From: Elusimicrobiota bacterium
Lineage (GTDB): Bacteria > Elusimicrobiota > Elusimicrobia > FEN-1173
DNA length: 64,000 nt
Reading direction: 5' to 3'
Assembly (NCBI GenBank): GCA_016722575.1
Contig: JADKIY010000005.1
Location: forward strand, 160,645 to 224,644
The translations under genes were made by a program, and so were the position numbers. The notes beneath the pieces were generated by a model, which was not told where the DNA came from, did no database searches, and saw only the letters and a program-made list of their open reading frames with translations. Shown here piece by piece: positions 45,413 to 53,900 of the stretch. Each line of letters begins with the position of its first letter. Position 1 is the stretch's first letter.

Positions 45413-46078
45413 AGCGGGGTTTCGGGCCCTTTGGGCCCGCCGCTGGCACCCAAAGCTCTGCGTGGGTGCCCGAAGAGTTAAATAGTTTTCAGTGCCGATG
45501 GTCCTAGAGCCCTGGGAAAGGGCCAAGGGGTTCGGGCCCTTTGGGCCCGAAGTCTTTCTAAATTTAATTCGCCGGAGGCGTTTCGCCGGAACGGCTTCGC
45601 CCGGTTTGGCGGCAGGGGCCAATTGCCGTTTCAGACGCTCGTGGTCCATGAAGGACCACATTTCGACGGCTTTGCCGTTGGCGAACTGAAAATATTGGAT
45701 CCCCGTGTAGGCCACTTGGCGGCCCGTGCGGGGGATGCCCAGGAACTCGCCCTCGTGGGTGCCGGTGAAAAGAACCCGCGCGGCCACCCGGTCCCCTTCG
45801 CCAATCATATCCTGGACGACGATTTTAAAGTCCGGGAAGGCCCGGTTGAGCACGACGAGCAATTCCTCGACGCCCCGGACGCCGGCGGTCATGCCCGCGG
45901 GCAGATCGTGAGTGACGGCGTTCACGGACACCACCTGCTCCAGCGCCGTGGCGTCGTTGCTATTCAACGCGTCGTATATCTTCTGCAGAACGGCTTTGTT
46001 GCCGGTGGTTTTGACCGGCGCGGCCGAAACCGCCGCCGCCGTCAACAGAGCGGCGAAGAAACTCGCGGATTTGCGCAT
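45398..46078 (-). CDS. Secreted SnoaL-like (ester cyclase family) protein with read-through tail
   Basis: 226 aa from ATG 46078, with AGGAC upstream. Signal peptide about residues 1-19 (MRKSASFFAALLTAAAVSA). Residues ~25-155 match SnoaL-type ester cyclases: LQKIYDALNSNDATALEQVVS, RAFPDFKIVVQDMIGEGDRVAARVLFTGTHEGEFLGIPRTGRQVAYTGIQYFQFANGKAVEMWSFMDHERL. A normal protein would stop soon after. Here the frame continues ~60 residues through hairpin DNA (SGPKGPNPLALSQG...) and ends inside tRNA-Trp. The tail is probably a by-product of repeat insertion. Function of the domain unknown. Confidence 0.75.
   Translation of the reverse strand: MRKSASFFAALLTAAAVSAAPVKTTGNKAVLQKIYDALNSNDATALEQVVSVNAVTHDLPAGMTAGVRGVEELLVVLNRAFPDFKIVVQDMIGEGDRVAARVLFTGTHEGEFLGIPRTGRQVAYTGIQYFQFANGKAVEMWSFMDHERLKRQLAPAAKPGEAVPAKRLRRIKFRKTSGPKGPNPLALSQGSRTIGTENYLTLRAPTQSFGCQRRAQRARNPAGGVG
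45412..45470 (-). repeat. Structured repeat element, copy B
   Basis: Immediately 5' of tRNA-Trp. Minus strand: 7-bp hairpin GGCACCC/GGGTGCC with the same 12-base loop ACGCAGAGCTTT as copy A, then an outer stem CAGCGG/CCGCTG enclosing a 7-bp CGGGCCC/GGGCCCG hairpin. Stems differ from copy A by paired changes. Confidence 0.72.
45531..45551. repeat. Partial structured repeat, copy C
   Basis: Perfect 9-bp stem TTCGGGCCC with TTT loop, matching the inner hairpin of copy B including flanking CCC. A GCCCT/AGGGC hairpin lies beside it at about 45509-45523. The conserved-loop hairpin is absent. Confidence 0.6.
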
Positions 46079-46098
46079 GGGGTGTCCTCCCGAAGGGG

Positions 46099-46254
46099 TT
46101 ATTTGGTTTCTTTGTGGGGCGTGTGCTTGCCGCAAGTTTGGCAGAACTTTTTCAGTTCCAGCTTTTTCTCCCGACGACGACCCCGCACGTAGTGGTAATT
46201 GCGGTTGTCGCACTCGGTGCAAGCGAGCATAAACACGAAGCGATCGTTGGCCAT
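46099..46254 (-). CDS. rpmG: 50S ribosomal protein L33
   Basis: 51 aa: MANDRFVFMLACTECDNRN, YHYVRGRRREKKLELKKFCQ and TCGKHTPHKETK. The CxxC...CxxC zinc pairs (residues 12/15 and 38/41) make this the Cys-containing L33 type. Found from translation of the minus strand between the SnoaL and three-repeat genes; AAGGAAAG precedes the ATG. rpmG normally lies between tuf and tRNA-Trp/secE, in line with the rest of this locus. Confidence 0.95.
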   Translation of the reverse strand: MANDRFVFMLACTECDNRNYHYVRGRRREKKLELKKFCQTCGKHTPHKETK

Positions 46255-46258
46255 GACT

Positions 46259-47422
46259 TTACTTTCCTTTTTGCAGCTGTGTTTTCAATAACTGGTAAAG
46301 CGCCTTTTCCGGGTTGGTCCCGGCGTAAAAGGCGGTGTCGGGCGCTTTGAGGTGCCCGTCGTAAAATTCGATGTACGTCTTCGGCGCGCCCGGCCGGCTG
46401 AAGGTCACGGACAAAAGTTCGGTGTCGTCGGACCAACTTTTCATTTTTTCGCCCCGAACGGGAAGCTTGGCCAGGGAGACTTGAATCTTTTTCAAAATCT
46501 TAGCGTCCGTGACTTGTTCCGAGGCCTCGATCCGTTCATCGGTTAGCTTCGTCCGAAGCTCCAGGGAAGCGCTCTGGGCGTTGACCGCGTCAAAGGCGTA
46601 GCGTCGCTCCGGGGCGGTCCGCGCCAGCGCCGCCATGAAAATTTTCCGAAACTCGGTTTGAAGCTTCCCGCCCTCTCCGCCGGCGAAAAAAGACCCGTCG
46701 GTGGTGGACACCCCGGTTCCGTAATAATTGACCACGGTCTCGTCGCCGTTGTCTTCCACAAAGAACACCTGCGTCAACGGCATCATGGCCGAGAACGACG
46801 CGAAGATTTCGCCCTTCAAGGGAAACCGGTTCAGCAGTTCCAACAGGGCCGACACCGTTTCGGCGTCGGTGATTTCCACCGATCGGTTCGGGCCGCTGTC
46901 CCCGTTGGCGTAGGCGGCGTGGTCGTATTCCTCCACCCGCACGGACTTGGCACGTTCCAGGCGTAGCCCGCTTTTGGGCTGGGGCTTGGCCCGGGAGAGG
47001 ATCTCGTGAATTTCTTTTTCCGCGGGAAGCCCTTCGTAAAACGAGGTGTCCGGCGCCTGGACCCACCCGTGAAACAGCTCGATGGCCACGGGCGGCTTGT
47101 CGTAATGGCCGTGGAAATCGGCGTGGATGAACTCCACGTCCCCCATTTTGATCATGGCCGTCCCGTGGGCGGGCAGCGAGTTGACCAGGGCCACCAGGCG
47201 GGCGACCGTGTCGGCTTTTCGGATGACCGCCACTTTCTTCTTCTCGGGGAAATCCCGGGAATCCGTCAGTTTCTCATAGCGGGTCACGACGACGGACCGA
47301 ACGTCCTTCCCGAGATGGAACCCCTTCGCAGCTTTCTTTTCCTTGGCCATCAGCGAGGCGCCGCCCAGGAGCGCCGCGGCGAGCAGAACGAAACGTTCAA
47401 CCCGTCGGCGTTGGGGCGGCAC
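46259..47422 (-). CDS. Secreted protein of three internal repeats, function unknown
   Basis: 387 aa. Signal peptide (about residues 1-25). Three divergent copies of a ~105-residue module follow. Each ends in a similar strand-turn-helix: VAIELFHGWVQAPDTSFYEG..AEKEIHEIL (repeat 1), ETVVNYYGTGVSTTDGSFFAGGEGGKLQTEFRKIF (repeat 2), KTYIEFYDGHLKAPDTAFYAG..PEKALYQLL (repeat 3). I recognise no named family. It sits between tuf and rpmG, an unusual place for a non-translation gene, only 4 bases before rpmG and 10 after tuf, so it should be expressed with them. Confidence 0.75.
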   Translation of the reverse strand: MPPQRRRVERFVLLAAALLGGASLMAKEKKAAKGFHLGKDVRSVVVTRYEKLTDSRDFPEKKKVAVIRKADTVARLVALVNSLPAHGTAMIKMGDVEFIHADFHGHYDKPPVAIELFHGWVQAPDTSFYEGLPAEKEIHEILSRAKPQPKSGLRLERAKSVRVEEYDHAAYANGDSGPNRSVEITDAETVSALLELLNRFPLKGEIFASFSAMMPLTQVFFVEDNGDETVVNYYGTGVSTTDGSFFAGGEGGKLQTEFRKIFMAALARTAPERRYAFDAVNAQSASLELRTKLTDERIEASEQVTDAKILKKIQVSLAKLPVRGEKMKSWSDDTELLSVTFSRPGAPKTYIEFYDGHLKAPDTAFYAGTNPEKALYQLLKTQLQKGK

Positions 47423-47432
47423 GTTACCCCTT

Positions 47433-48365
<933 letters not shown>

Positions 48366-48437
48366 CGCGTGGCCCGGGCAGTCGATGTGCGCGTAGTGCC
48401 GCTTGTCCGACTCGCTCCACGTGCGACACCGCGATCG

Positions 48438-48626
<189 letters not shown>

Positions 48627-48675
48627 GGTGTGAGATCTCCTTGTGTGCGTTTGATGAATTTGGTTAAAAAAAATC

Positions 48676-48748
48676 AGCTGGGAATCGGGATTGAACCGAC
48701 GACCTCACCCTTACCAAGGGTGTGCTCTACCAACTGAGCTATCCCAGC
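48676..48748 (-). tRNA. tRNA-Thr (anticodon GGT)
   Basis: Cloverleaf on the minus strand: acceptor GCTGGGA/TCCCAGC, D-stem GCTC/GAGC, anticodon stem CACCC/GGGTG with loop TTGGTAA, T-stem GTCGG/CCGAT with loop TTCAATC, discriminator T. CCA is not encoded. Lies just upstream of tuf, a common arrangement. Confidence 0.96.
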
Positions 48749-48768
48749 AAAAGCCATTGGATCATGGG

Positions 48769-48796
48769 AAAAAAAACAGCGCGGGCGTCCGCGCTG
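48769..48796 (-). terminator. Intrinsic terminator after the pilin gene
   Basis: Minus strand CAGCGCGG-ACGC-CCGCGCTG perfect 8-bp stem followed by T8. It closes the damaged pilin gene and separates it from tRNA-Thr/tuf. Confidence 0.88.
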
Positions 48797-48912
48797 ATTC
48801 GGTTTTGCCCACCGACTGATGCGAATAGGCGAGAAATTACCATTTCTTCAATTCAATTTCAAGGGAAGAGGGGGGTCCCACAGTCCGGGGCGGCCGAAAA
48901 AGCAGTTTTTAA

Positions 48913-49456
48913 CTAATAGACCGTCCAGGCCACGTTTTTGGAATCCGTGTGGGTGCAGGAAATTCGAACCTCCACCAAAACACCGCCGTTGACTTCCTCG
49001 GCCCAGGGAGTGCTGTTCCCGGTCCATTTGTTGTCCTGAGGCACCGCGGCGGTGCTGTAACTACCGGAGGAGCGTCCGTGGGAATCAATATGCTTTAAGT
49101 CGGCGGAGGGAATGCGATCGAGGTATTTGGGAACCAAGAAATCTTCCAACCAGGCGAAATTTTGCGGCATGACGGCGTTGTCGGCGTAGTAAATGGAAAT
49201 GGCGCTTCGAATTCCCCCAAGGGAACCCCGGTCCTGGGCCTCCCGGGCTTTGATCACCAAATTGGCGAATTTGGGCAAAGCGATGGCCGCCAGCAGCCCG
49301 ATGATGGCCACAACGAGCATGAGTTCGATCGGGTAACCCGGGGGGCTTGCGCAGGCGGGGGGGGGCGGGAGGGGGGGGGGGCCGCCGGCCGGGTGGCGCG
49401 GCGTGGCCCCAGCAGGTCAAGGTAAACCCTCGCCCACAACAGGACGATCCCCTCAT
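48913..49456 (-). pseudogene. Type IV pilin (PilA-like), interrupted after the cleavage site
   Basis: From ATG 49456 the frame reads MRGSSCCGRG-FTL, a short class III prepilin leader. It then runs into ~85 bases of G/C homopolymers before the frame resumes at about 49335 with IELMLVVAIIGLLAAIALPK, AISIYYADNAVMPQNFAWLE and a ~135-residue pilin body. A second, imperfect copy of the GGGTTTACC sequence lies at the far edge. The mature part is a good pilin with the hydrophobic helix and Glu5. CCTATGCT lies six bases before TAAAGT-ATG. Either a real insertion or an assembly defect. Confidence 0.7.
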
Positions 49457-49547
49457 ACTTTAAGCATAGGTTCGAATAAAAAAAATGCAACACATGACCG
49501 CGACCGTAATGGCCGGAGACTCCCGACGGAAAAAAAGGGCCCTTAAA

Positions 49548-50207
49548 TCAGTGATCCGCGCCCCAGGTCTTTTGCAGAAAGCCCGCCCGGCCGGAGCCGG
49601 CCCGGTAGGCCTTGTACCGCCAGGGGTCCTTCTTGTAATAGTCCTGGTGGTATTCCTCCGCCGCGTAAAAGGTTTCGGCGGGGTCAATCCGCGTGGCGAT
49701 CGGCGAGTCGAACTTTTTGGACTTGACCAGCTTATCCTTGGAAACCGCGGCCAGCTTTTTCTGGGTTTCGTCGTGGTAAAAGATGGCGGTGCGGTATTGG
49801 CTGCCCTTGTCGGCGAACTGCCCGTCAAAGTCCGTGGGGTCGATGTTCACCCAAAAGACGTCCAACAGTTCCTGGTAGGAAATTTCCGAGGGGCGGTAAG
49901 TCACCTGCACGGCCTCGGCGTGGCCGGTGGTCCCGGTACAGACGTCGTCGTAGGTCGGGTTGGCCTTCTTGCCGCCGGTGTAGCCCACCACCACCTTTTC
50001 CACGCCCTTCAGTTTTTCGAAGGGGGGTTGCATGCACCAAAAGCACCCGCCGGCAAAGGTCGCCAGGGCGGTTTCCGTCTTAGTGGCCGGGTTCGCCGTC
50101 ATCTTTTCGCCTCCGTAAATGGCGGGGACCGCCAAAACCGCCGCCGCGGCCAACAGGCCCCCGCGAGCGCCCCGCGCCCAAACGCCGAAATTCCATTGGG
50201 TTTTCAT
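49548..50207 (-). CDS. msrA: Peptide-methionine (S)-S-oxide reductase MsrA, exported
   Basis: 219 aa. Signal peptide (about residues 1-33), then ATFAGGCFWCMQPPFEKLKGVEKVVVGYTGG with the catalytic Cys in GCFWC near 53, HAEAVQVTYRPSEISYQELLDVFWVNIDPTDFDGQFADKGSQYR and the C-terminal EEYHQDYYKKDPWRYKAYRAGSGR. Repairs oxidised methionine, here probably in the periplasm because of the leader. Start ATG 50207 has GGAGGGG upstream. No msrB fused or adjacent. Confidence 0.95.
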   Translation of the reverse strand: MKTQWNFGVWARGARGGLLAAAAVLAVPAIYGGEKMTANPATKTETALATFAGGCFWCMQPPFEKLKGVEKVVVGYTGGKKANPTYDDVCTGTTGHAEAVQVTYRPSEISYQELLDVFWVNIDPTDFDGQFADKGSQYRTAIFYHDETQKKLAAVSKDKLVKSKKFDSPIATRIDPAETFYAAEEYHQDYYKKDPWRYKAYRAGSGRAGFLQKTWGADH

Positions 50208-50313
50208 TAGTCCCCTCCAGTTTATGTCATCCGTTCCCCGGGGGCAACGCGCCCCCTCAGATACCTATACGCGGCCCGCCGCCCATTGGATTCCCGGCCC
50301 GCCCGCAGCCAAA

Positions 50314-50322
50314 TGGTAAAAT
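50314..50322 (+). promoter_or_regulatory. Extended -10 element before the alternative-oxidase-like gene
   Basis: TGG-TAAAAT ends six bases before ATG 50329, the same geometry as at 35021 and 35732. No ribosome site is present. Confidence 0.5.
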
Positions 50323-50328
50323 GGCCCC

Positions 50329-50982
50329 ATGAACGATCTCGCCGTTGAACAAGCCAAAACCCTCTCCACCCCCCGCCGAACGTATGGCCTGCTGGCGCGC
50401 CTGTTGTTTCTGACCATGGACCTGGTTTACGGCCGCCGCCGGACCTTGAGCAAATTCAAAGTACTGGAAATCATCGCCCGGGTGCCCTACCAAGCCTGGG
50501 AGCACGTGGCCTACATCGCCATGACCCACACCTACGCCCAACCCCATTTCGCCCGTCGAATTTTCGATTTTATTCAGGAGAGCCGCCATCAGCAGGACAA
50601 CGAGCAATGGCACCTTCTGTTATTGGAAGAGTTGGTCCAGCGAAAGGGGGTGCGTGAATCCTTTTTCTTCGCGCGCGTTCTTCCCCAGTTCATGGCTTTC
50701 GCCTACTACCATATCAGTTGGCTTCTCTACGTGATCAAACCGGCCCGGAGTTACGGGCTGAACGCCGATTTCGAAGACCACGCGGAGCACGAATACATGG
50801 AATTCGTCCGGGAAAACCCGGCCCTGGAAACCGAACCTTTCGTGAGCGAATTCACAGCGGATTACGGAAATTTCGCGAACCTGGCCGATCTTTTCCGGCA
50901 AATCGGCGTGGACGAACGGTCGCACAAAGAACAGAGCCTCGCCCGCATAGACAACGCCCGGTTCCCGGGGCCAAAGACGTGA
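50329..50982 (+). CDS. Alternative-oxidase-like diiron protein
   Basis: 217 aa. Four-helix diiron pattern of the alternative oxidase family: EIIARVPYQAWEHVAYIAMTH (Glu with His near residue 62), SRHQQDNEQWHLLLLEELVQ (ExxH, in place of the AOX NERMHL), DFEDHAEHEYMEFV (in place of LEEEA) and VDERSHKEQ (ExxH near 200). Hydrophobic stretches RLLFLTMDLVYG and FMAFAYYHISWLLYVI could attach it to one membrane leaflet, as in AOX. Shorter at the N-terminus than mitochondrial AOX. A quinol oxidase role is plausible but unproved; quinone hydroxylase relatives are possible. Confidence 0.72.
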   Translation: MNDLAVEQAKTLSTPRRTYGLLARLLFLTMDLVYGRRRTLSKFKVLEIIARVPYQAWEHVAYIAMTHTYAQPHFARRIFDFIQESRHQQDNEQWHLLLLEELVQRKGVRESFFFARVLPQFMAFAYYHISWLLYVIKPARSYGLNADFEDHAEHEYMEFVRENPALETEPFVSEFTADYGNFANLADLFRQIGVDERSHKEQSLARIDNARFPGPKT

Positions 50983-51112
50983 AATCCCGGCCGGACGGTT
51001 CCCTGTCCATTCCATGGGCCTCTTCAACATTCCTGTCCGCGCCGGCTTTTCTGTACCGGGTCCGCGGTTCGTTCATGCCCAGCGGTGATCGGGCCGATCG
51101 ACGGAGGAGTTC

Positions 51113-51517
51113 ATGGAAATGACGCTCAACATTCCGGCATTGTTGTTCCCGGCCGTTTCGCTGTTGATGCTGGCCTACACCAACAAATTCCTGGGCTTGG
51201 CGGCGGTTATTCGTCGTTTGCACGCCGATTATCGCGCCCACCCGACCCCCATTCACCTGGCCCAGATCAACCATTTGCGCCATCGGATTCAACTCGTTCG
51301 CGCCATGCAATTCTTTGGCATCGCCAGCCTTCTTTTGTGCACGCTCTGCATGTTTTTTCTCTTCAAGGGCATGCAAGTCGCCGGCCAGTTTGTTTTCGCC
51401 CTGGCCCTGATTTTAATGATTGTTTCTCTGGTGTTTTCCCTTGTCGAGATATTCATATCGGTCGGGACTTTGGACATGCTGCTGAAGGATATCGAGGAAG
51501 AAAACAGAGGCAAATAG
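51113..51517 (+). CDS. DUF2721 family membrane protein
   Basis: 134 aa. LNIPALLFPAVSLLMLAYTNKFLGLAAVIRRLHADY, IHLAQINHLRHRIQLVRAMQFFGIASLLLCTLCMFFLF and VFALALILMIVSLVFSLVEIFISVGTLDMLL give three membrane segments in the DUF2721 order. AGGAG lies six bases before ATG 51113. Function unknown. Its own small unit downstream of the diiron protein gene (130 bases apart). Confidence 0.88.
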   Translation: MEMTLNIPALLFPAVSLLMLAYTNKFLGLAAVIRRLHADYRAHPTPIHLAQINHLRHRIQLVRAMQFFGIASLLLCTLCMFFLFKGMQVAGQFVFALALILMIVSLVFSLVEIFISVGTLDMLLKDIEEENRGK

Positions 51518-51654
51518 CGAAGAAATTCGATTAACGCCATTCTCGACGTTGATTCCACCGAAACCCTGGGGGACTCTTTAAAGGGTTCGCCAATCCCACC
51601 GAAAAATGACCGACGTTTGCTGCTCCCTATCACCAGCGGCACCGGAACCCCGCC

Positions 51655-51841
51655 TCATTTTTTCCCCGTCAACTCTTGCACAAGCGTCTTCGGCAGTCGA
51701 AAGACGTTGGCGATGGTGTTCCAGAGGGGGCTCGCGATCGACTTAATCGCCAGGACGTTGATTTCCGGGTCGGCGGGGTTCCCCTTCACCCACAGCCAAA
51801 GGGGGTCCCCTCAGCAATATCTCGCGCACAAAAGGATTCAT
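51655..51841 (-). CDS. Small orphan protein, frameshifted
   Basis: ATG 51841 opens MNPFVREILLR. The frame then slips at a GGGG run near 51807-51810; removing one G gives RDPLWLWVKGNPADPEINVL and on to AIKSIASPLWNTIANVFRLP, ending KTLVQELTGKK at TGA 51655, about 61 aa. The translation after the slip is protein-like with no stops. It follows the stop of the next gene upstream (51845) by one codon, suggesting coupling. No family recognised. Confidence 0.5.
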
Positions 51842-51844
51842 TCC

Positions 51845-52078
51845 TCACCGCGGGGCCACCAATGGCGGGCCAAGCGCCATGGGCGGAGCCTTGCCCCACT
51901 TTGTCTCCCGGTTCACCGCCGCCGGCGACCCGCCCATGGACCCCATCACCCACCCTGCCAAAAACCCCGCCGTGGCGGCCCACAGAAACCAGCCGCGAAT
52001 TTTGGACGTTGAAACAAAATAGGCCGTCGGGGGAAAGGCAAGATTCACCGGCGCCTCGTGACCAATATTGTTTTTCAC
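51845..52078 (-). CDS. Small single-span membrane protein, hypothetical
   Basis: 77 aa. One hydrophobic segment in the middle (GWFLWAATAGFLAGWVMGSMG, written in two parts: GWFLWAATAG and FLAGWVMGSMG) flanked by polar ends. GTG 52078 has GGAGG four to five bases upstream; TTG at 52081 is the alternative. Pairs with the 61-codon gene that follows it. Unknown function. Confidence 0.55.
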   Translation of the reverse strand: MKNNIGHEAPVNLAFPPTAYFVSTSKIRGWFLWAATAGFLAGWVMGSMGGSPAAVNRETKWGKAPPMALGPPLVAPR

Positions 52079-52420
52079 CAAACCTCCAAATGTTTTATTG
52101 AACGTCTAGCTCGTGGTTTTGAAACCGGCGAGGACAGTGGGCAAGATCTCGGGAATGTTCCCCGGTCCCGCATCGACCGACCACCCCTTCGCGGCCCCTT
52201 CCGTCCTTGGGAAAAATTGGAACGACATTCCTCCCGTTGGTAGGACAGCAGGGTCGTCCCGAGGGTTACGCGCGGGAGGCGAATTTACCGGTCAAAGCGA
52301 TTCGATTGGTGAAACGGGGTATGGGCGGGTCAATGGCGCGGTGATACTCGGGAGATCGGGGCCAGGAGGAGGATGGCAAATCGGACAACCGTCCCCGGTT
52401 AATTTAAGAGGGGTTCCGCC
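52079..52420. other. Region without an assigned gene, open frames on both strands
   Basis: About 340 bases. The plus strand stays open from 52113 to past 52420. The minus strand, after a TGA near 52310, reads a plausible 60-codon C-terminus ending VLAGFKTTS at TAG near 52109. Neither has a good start with a ribosome site. It could be a decayed gene or a conserved non-coding segment. Confidence 0.35.
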
Positions 52421-52858
52421 TTATCGCGGCAATTTCGGCAACTTCTCCGGCATGCCCGGGATATCCAAGGCAATGAGGTCCGTCTTATCCCGGAACATCG
52501 ACCGAAAAATCGCAATAAGGCCCGCCGTCTCCTGGGCGTCGATCTCCGGGTAGGAAATGTCGACGTCGTCAAAGGGGACGGCCGCCCGGGAGGCGGGCGA
52601 AACGGTAAATTTCGCTTTGAATCGCCCCAGCCCGATCCGAATATCCGTGAAGGCGATAATGAACTCGTCCGCCCCTCGGCCGGCCTGGCGCCACCAGGCG
52701 CGGACCAAATGGGGGTTTTTCTTACGGACCTTGTCTTGGGTCTCCGTGGTAAAAGCGAAGGACGACCCTTCCGCCTCGTTTTCAAACTCGACGGCCTCCA
52801 GGCCTTCCTCCACCTCCATGCGCACTCTTTCGGCCGTAAATGCGAGGGTTGCATTCAT
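52421..52858 (-). CDS. Hypothetical protein
   Basis: 145 aa, no signal peptide or membrane segment. FENEAEGSSFAFTTETQDKVRKKNPHLVRAWWRQAGRGADEFIIAFTDIRIGLGRFKAKFTVSP and DAQETAGLIAIFRSMFRDKTDLIALDIPGMPEKLP are the most regular parts, mixed alpha/beta. An alternative frame shifted by one over the same span (52399-52854) is a shadow, with Pro/Arg-rich low-quality translation. I do not recognise a family. Start ATG 52858. Confidence 0.6.
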   Translation of the reverse strand: MNATLAFTAERVRMEVEEGLEAVEFENEAEGSSFAFTTETQDKVRKKNPHLVRAWWRQAGRGADEFIIAFTDIRIGLGRFKAKFTVSPASRAAVPFDDVDISYPEIDAQETAGLIAIFRSMFRDKTDLIALDIPGMPEKLPKLPR

Positions 52859-53044
52859 GTTTTCTAATGCCTCATCTTTTGGGATTTGTGGAAAGAGAGT
52901 TCATGGGCCACCGCTCGCCCCCCTCGCCACGCGAACGACTTTGCCGACGCGACCAACGTCGCCGCGCCTCCGCCGATGTTTTCCAATCCGCTGACAGCCC
53001 ACGGAATACCCGGTTTGCTCCATTGGAAAACAAATCCATTAATT

Positions 53045-53857
53045 TCATTTTATCACCGTTTTCTTGATGGCGATGTCCCTCAGGTAAATCCAGTTGTCCC
53101 CCCCGATTCCGGGGTGCCGGTACATGCCCACTTTCAAATAATGTTGGAAGTCGTTGTGCATGTTCGGGCCGCGCGCCGCAACAACCGCCTTGGGCGAGTC
53201 GTCCAAGCGCAACTCCGCCCGGCCCTTCGCCCCCCGGGACCAGACAATGCGAACCGTCACCTTGTGCCACACCCCGCGCGTGAAAGGCACCAACCCCACC
53301 GTGGACGAATCCGGCGAGCCGTAAGTCAAAGCCAGTTGGTCCACGCCGTTCAATACGCCGTAGCCGATGGCGATGGGCGGGCTGTGGGACGGAAAGCCCT
53401 CCCAGCTTTCCCCCCGATCCCGGTTGGGCTGGTCGTGCCAATTGCTGAACAACCACCAACGATTTTCCGGCGCGTCGGACGGAAAATCCTTGCCGATCAT
53501 AAACCGCCAAGAGTAGGTGACGGTTTCTCCTTCCCGCGTCGGAGCGTCAACCGTGACCTCCGCCCGAATGCCGTTGTTCTTAAGCTTCTGGCCGTGGTAG
53601 GTCCTCAGGCCAAGGGAACGCCCCTCCCCGTCCTCGTAGATCTTGACGTTCTCCATGGCGGGGATTTCAATGTGCGCGTAAGGAAGCAAATCCGGCGCCA
53701 CCGCAACCCGAAGATAGGAAAGTTCCTCCTCTCGCGATCGGTCCGCCTGGGCGCAAACCGCCGCCCCGCCAATCAGGGTCAAGAGAAAGAAAATCCAGAA
53801 GTTTCGAAGTATCAGGAGGGGCTTCTCTAAAAACAATTCCGAATTATTGATTAACAA
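53045..53857 (-). CDS. Secreted polysaccharide-lyase-like protein (heparin lyase I / PF14099 type)
   Basis: 270 aa. Signal peptide about residues 15-38 (FWIFFLLTLIGGAAVCAQA). The mature part is jelly-roll-like: GIRAEVTVDAPTREGETVTYSWRFMIGKDFPS, WWLFSNWHDQPN with the conserved Trp-His, PPIAIGYGVLNG, RGVWHKVTVRIVWSRGAKGRAELRLDD and LKVGMYRHPG, blocks I associate with PF14099. Such lyases cut uronic-acid polysaccharides outside the cell; activity here is inferred. The start listed is TTG 53857 with AGG nearby; a later start within the leader is possible. Confidence 0.72.
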   Translation of the reverse strand: MLINNSELFLEKPLLILRNFWIFFLLTLIGGAAVCAQADRSREEELSYLRVAVAPDLLPYAHIEIPAMENVKIYEDGEGRSLGLRTYHGQKLKNNGIRAEVTVDAPTREGETVTYSWRFMIGKDFPSDAPENRWWLFSNWHDQPNRDRGESWEGFPSHSPPIAIGYGVLNGVDQLALTYGSPDSSTVGLVPFTRGVWHKVTVRIVWSRGAKGRAELRLDDSPKAVVAARGPNMHNDFQHYLKVGMYRHPGIGGDNWIYLRDIAIKKTVIK

Positions 53858-53900
53858 CGCCTATTGGGCAATTTTTAAATTGAAAAGCACTAAAAACAGT

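Noticed and set aside
52113..52553. Plus-strand frame of 146 codons
   Set aside because: Overlaps the end of the minus-strand 145-aa gene, and no ribosome site or family was seen. Kept only as part of the unassigned region.
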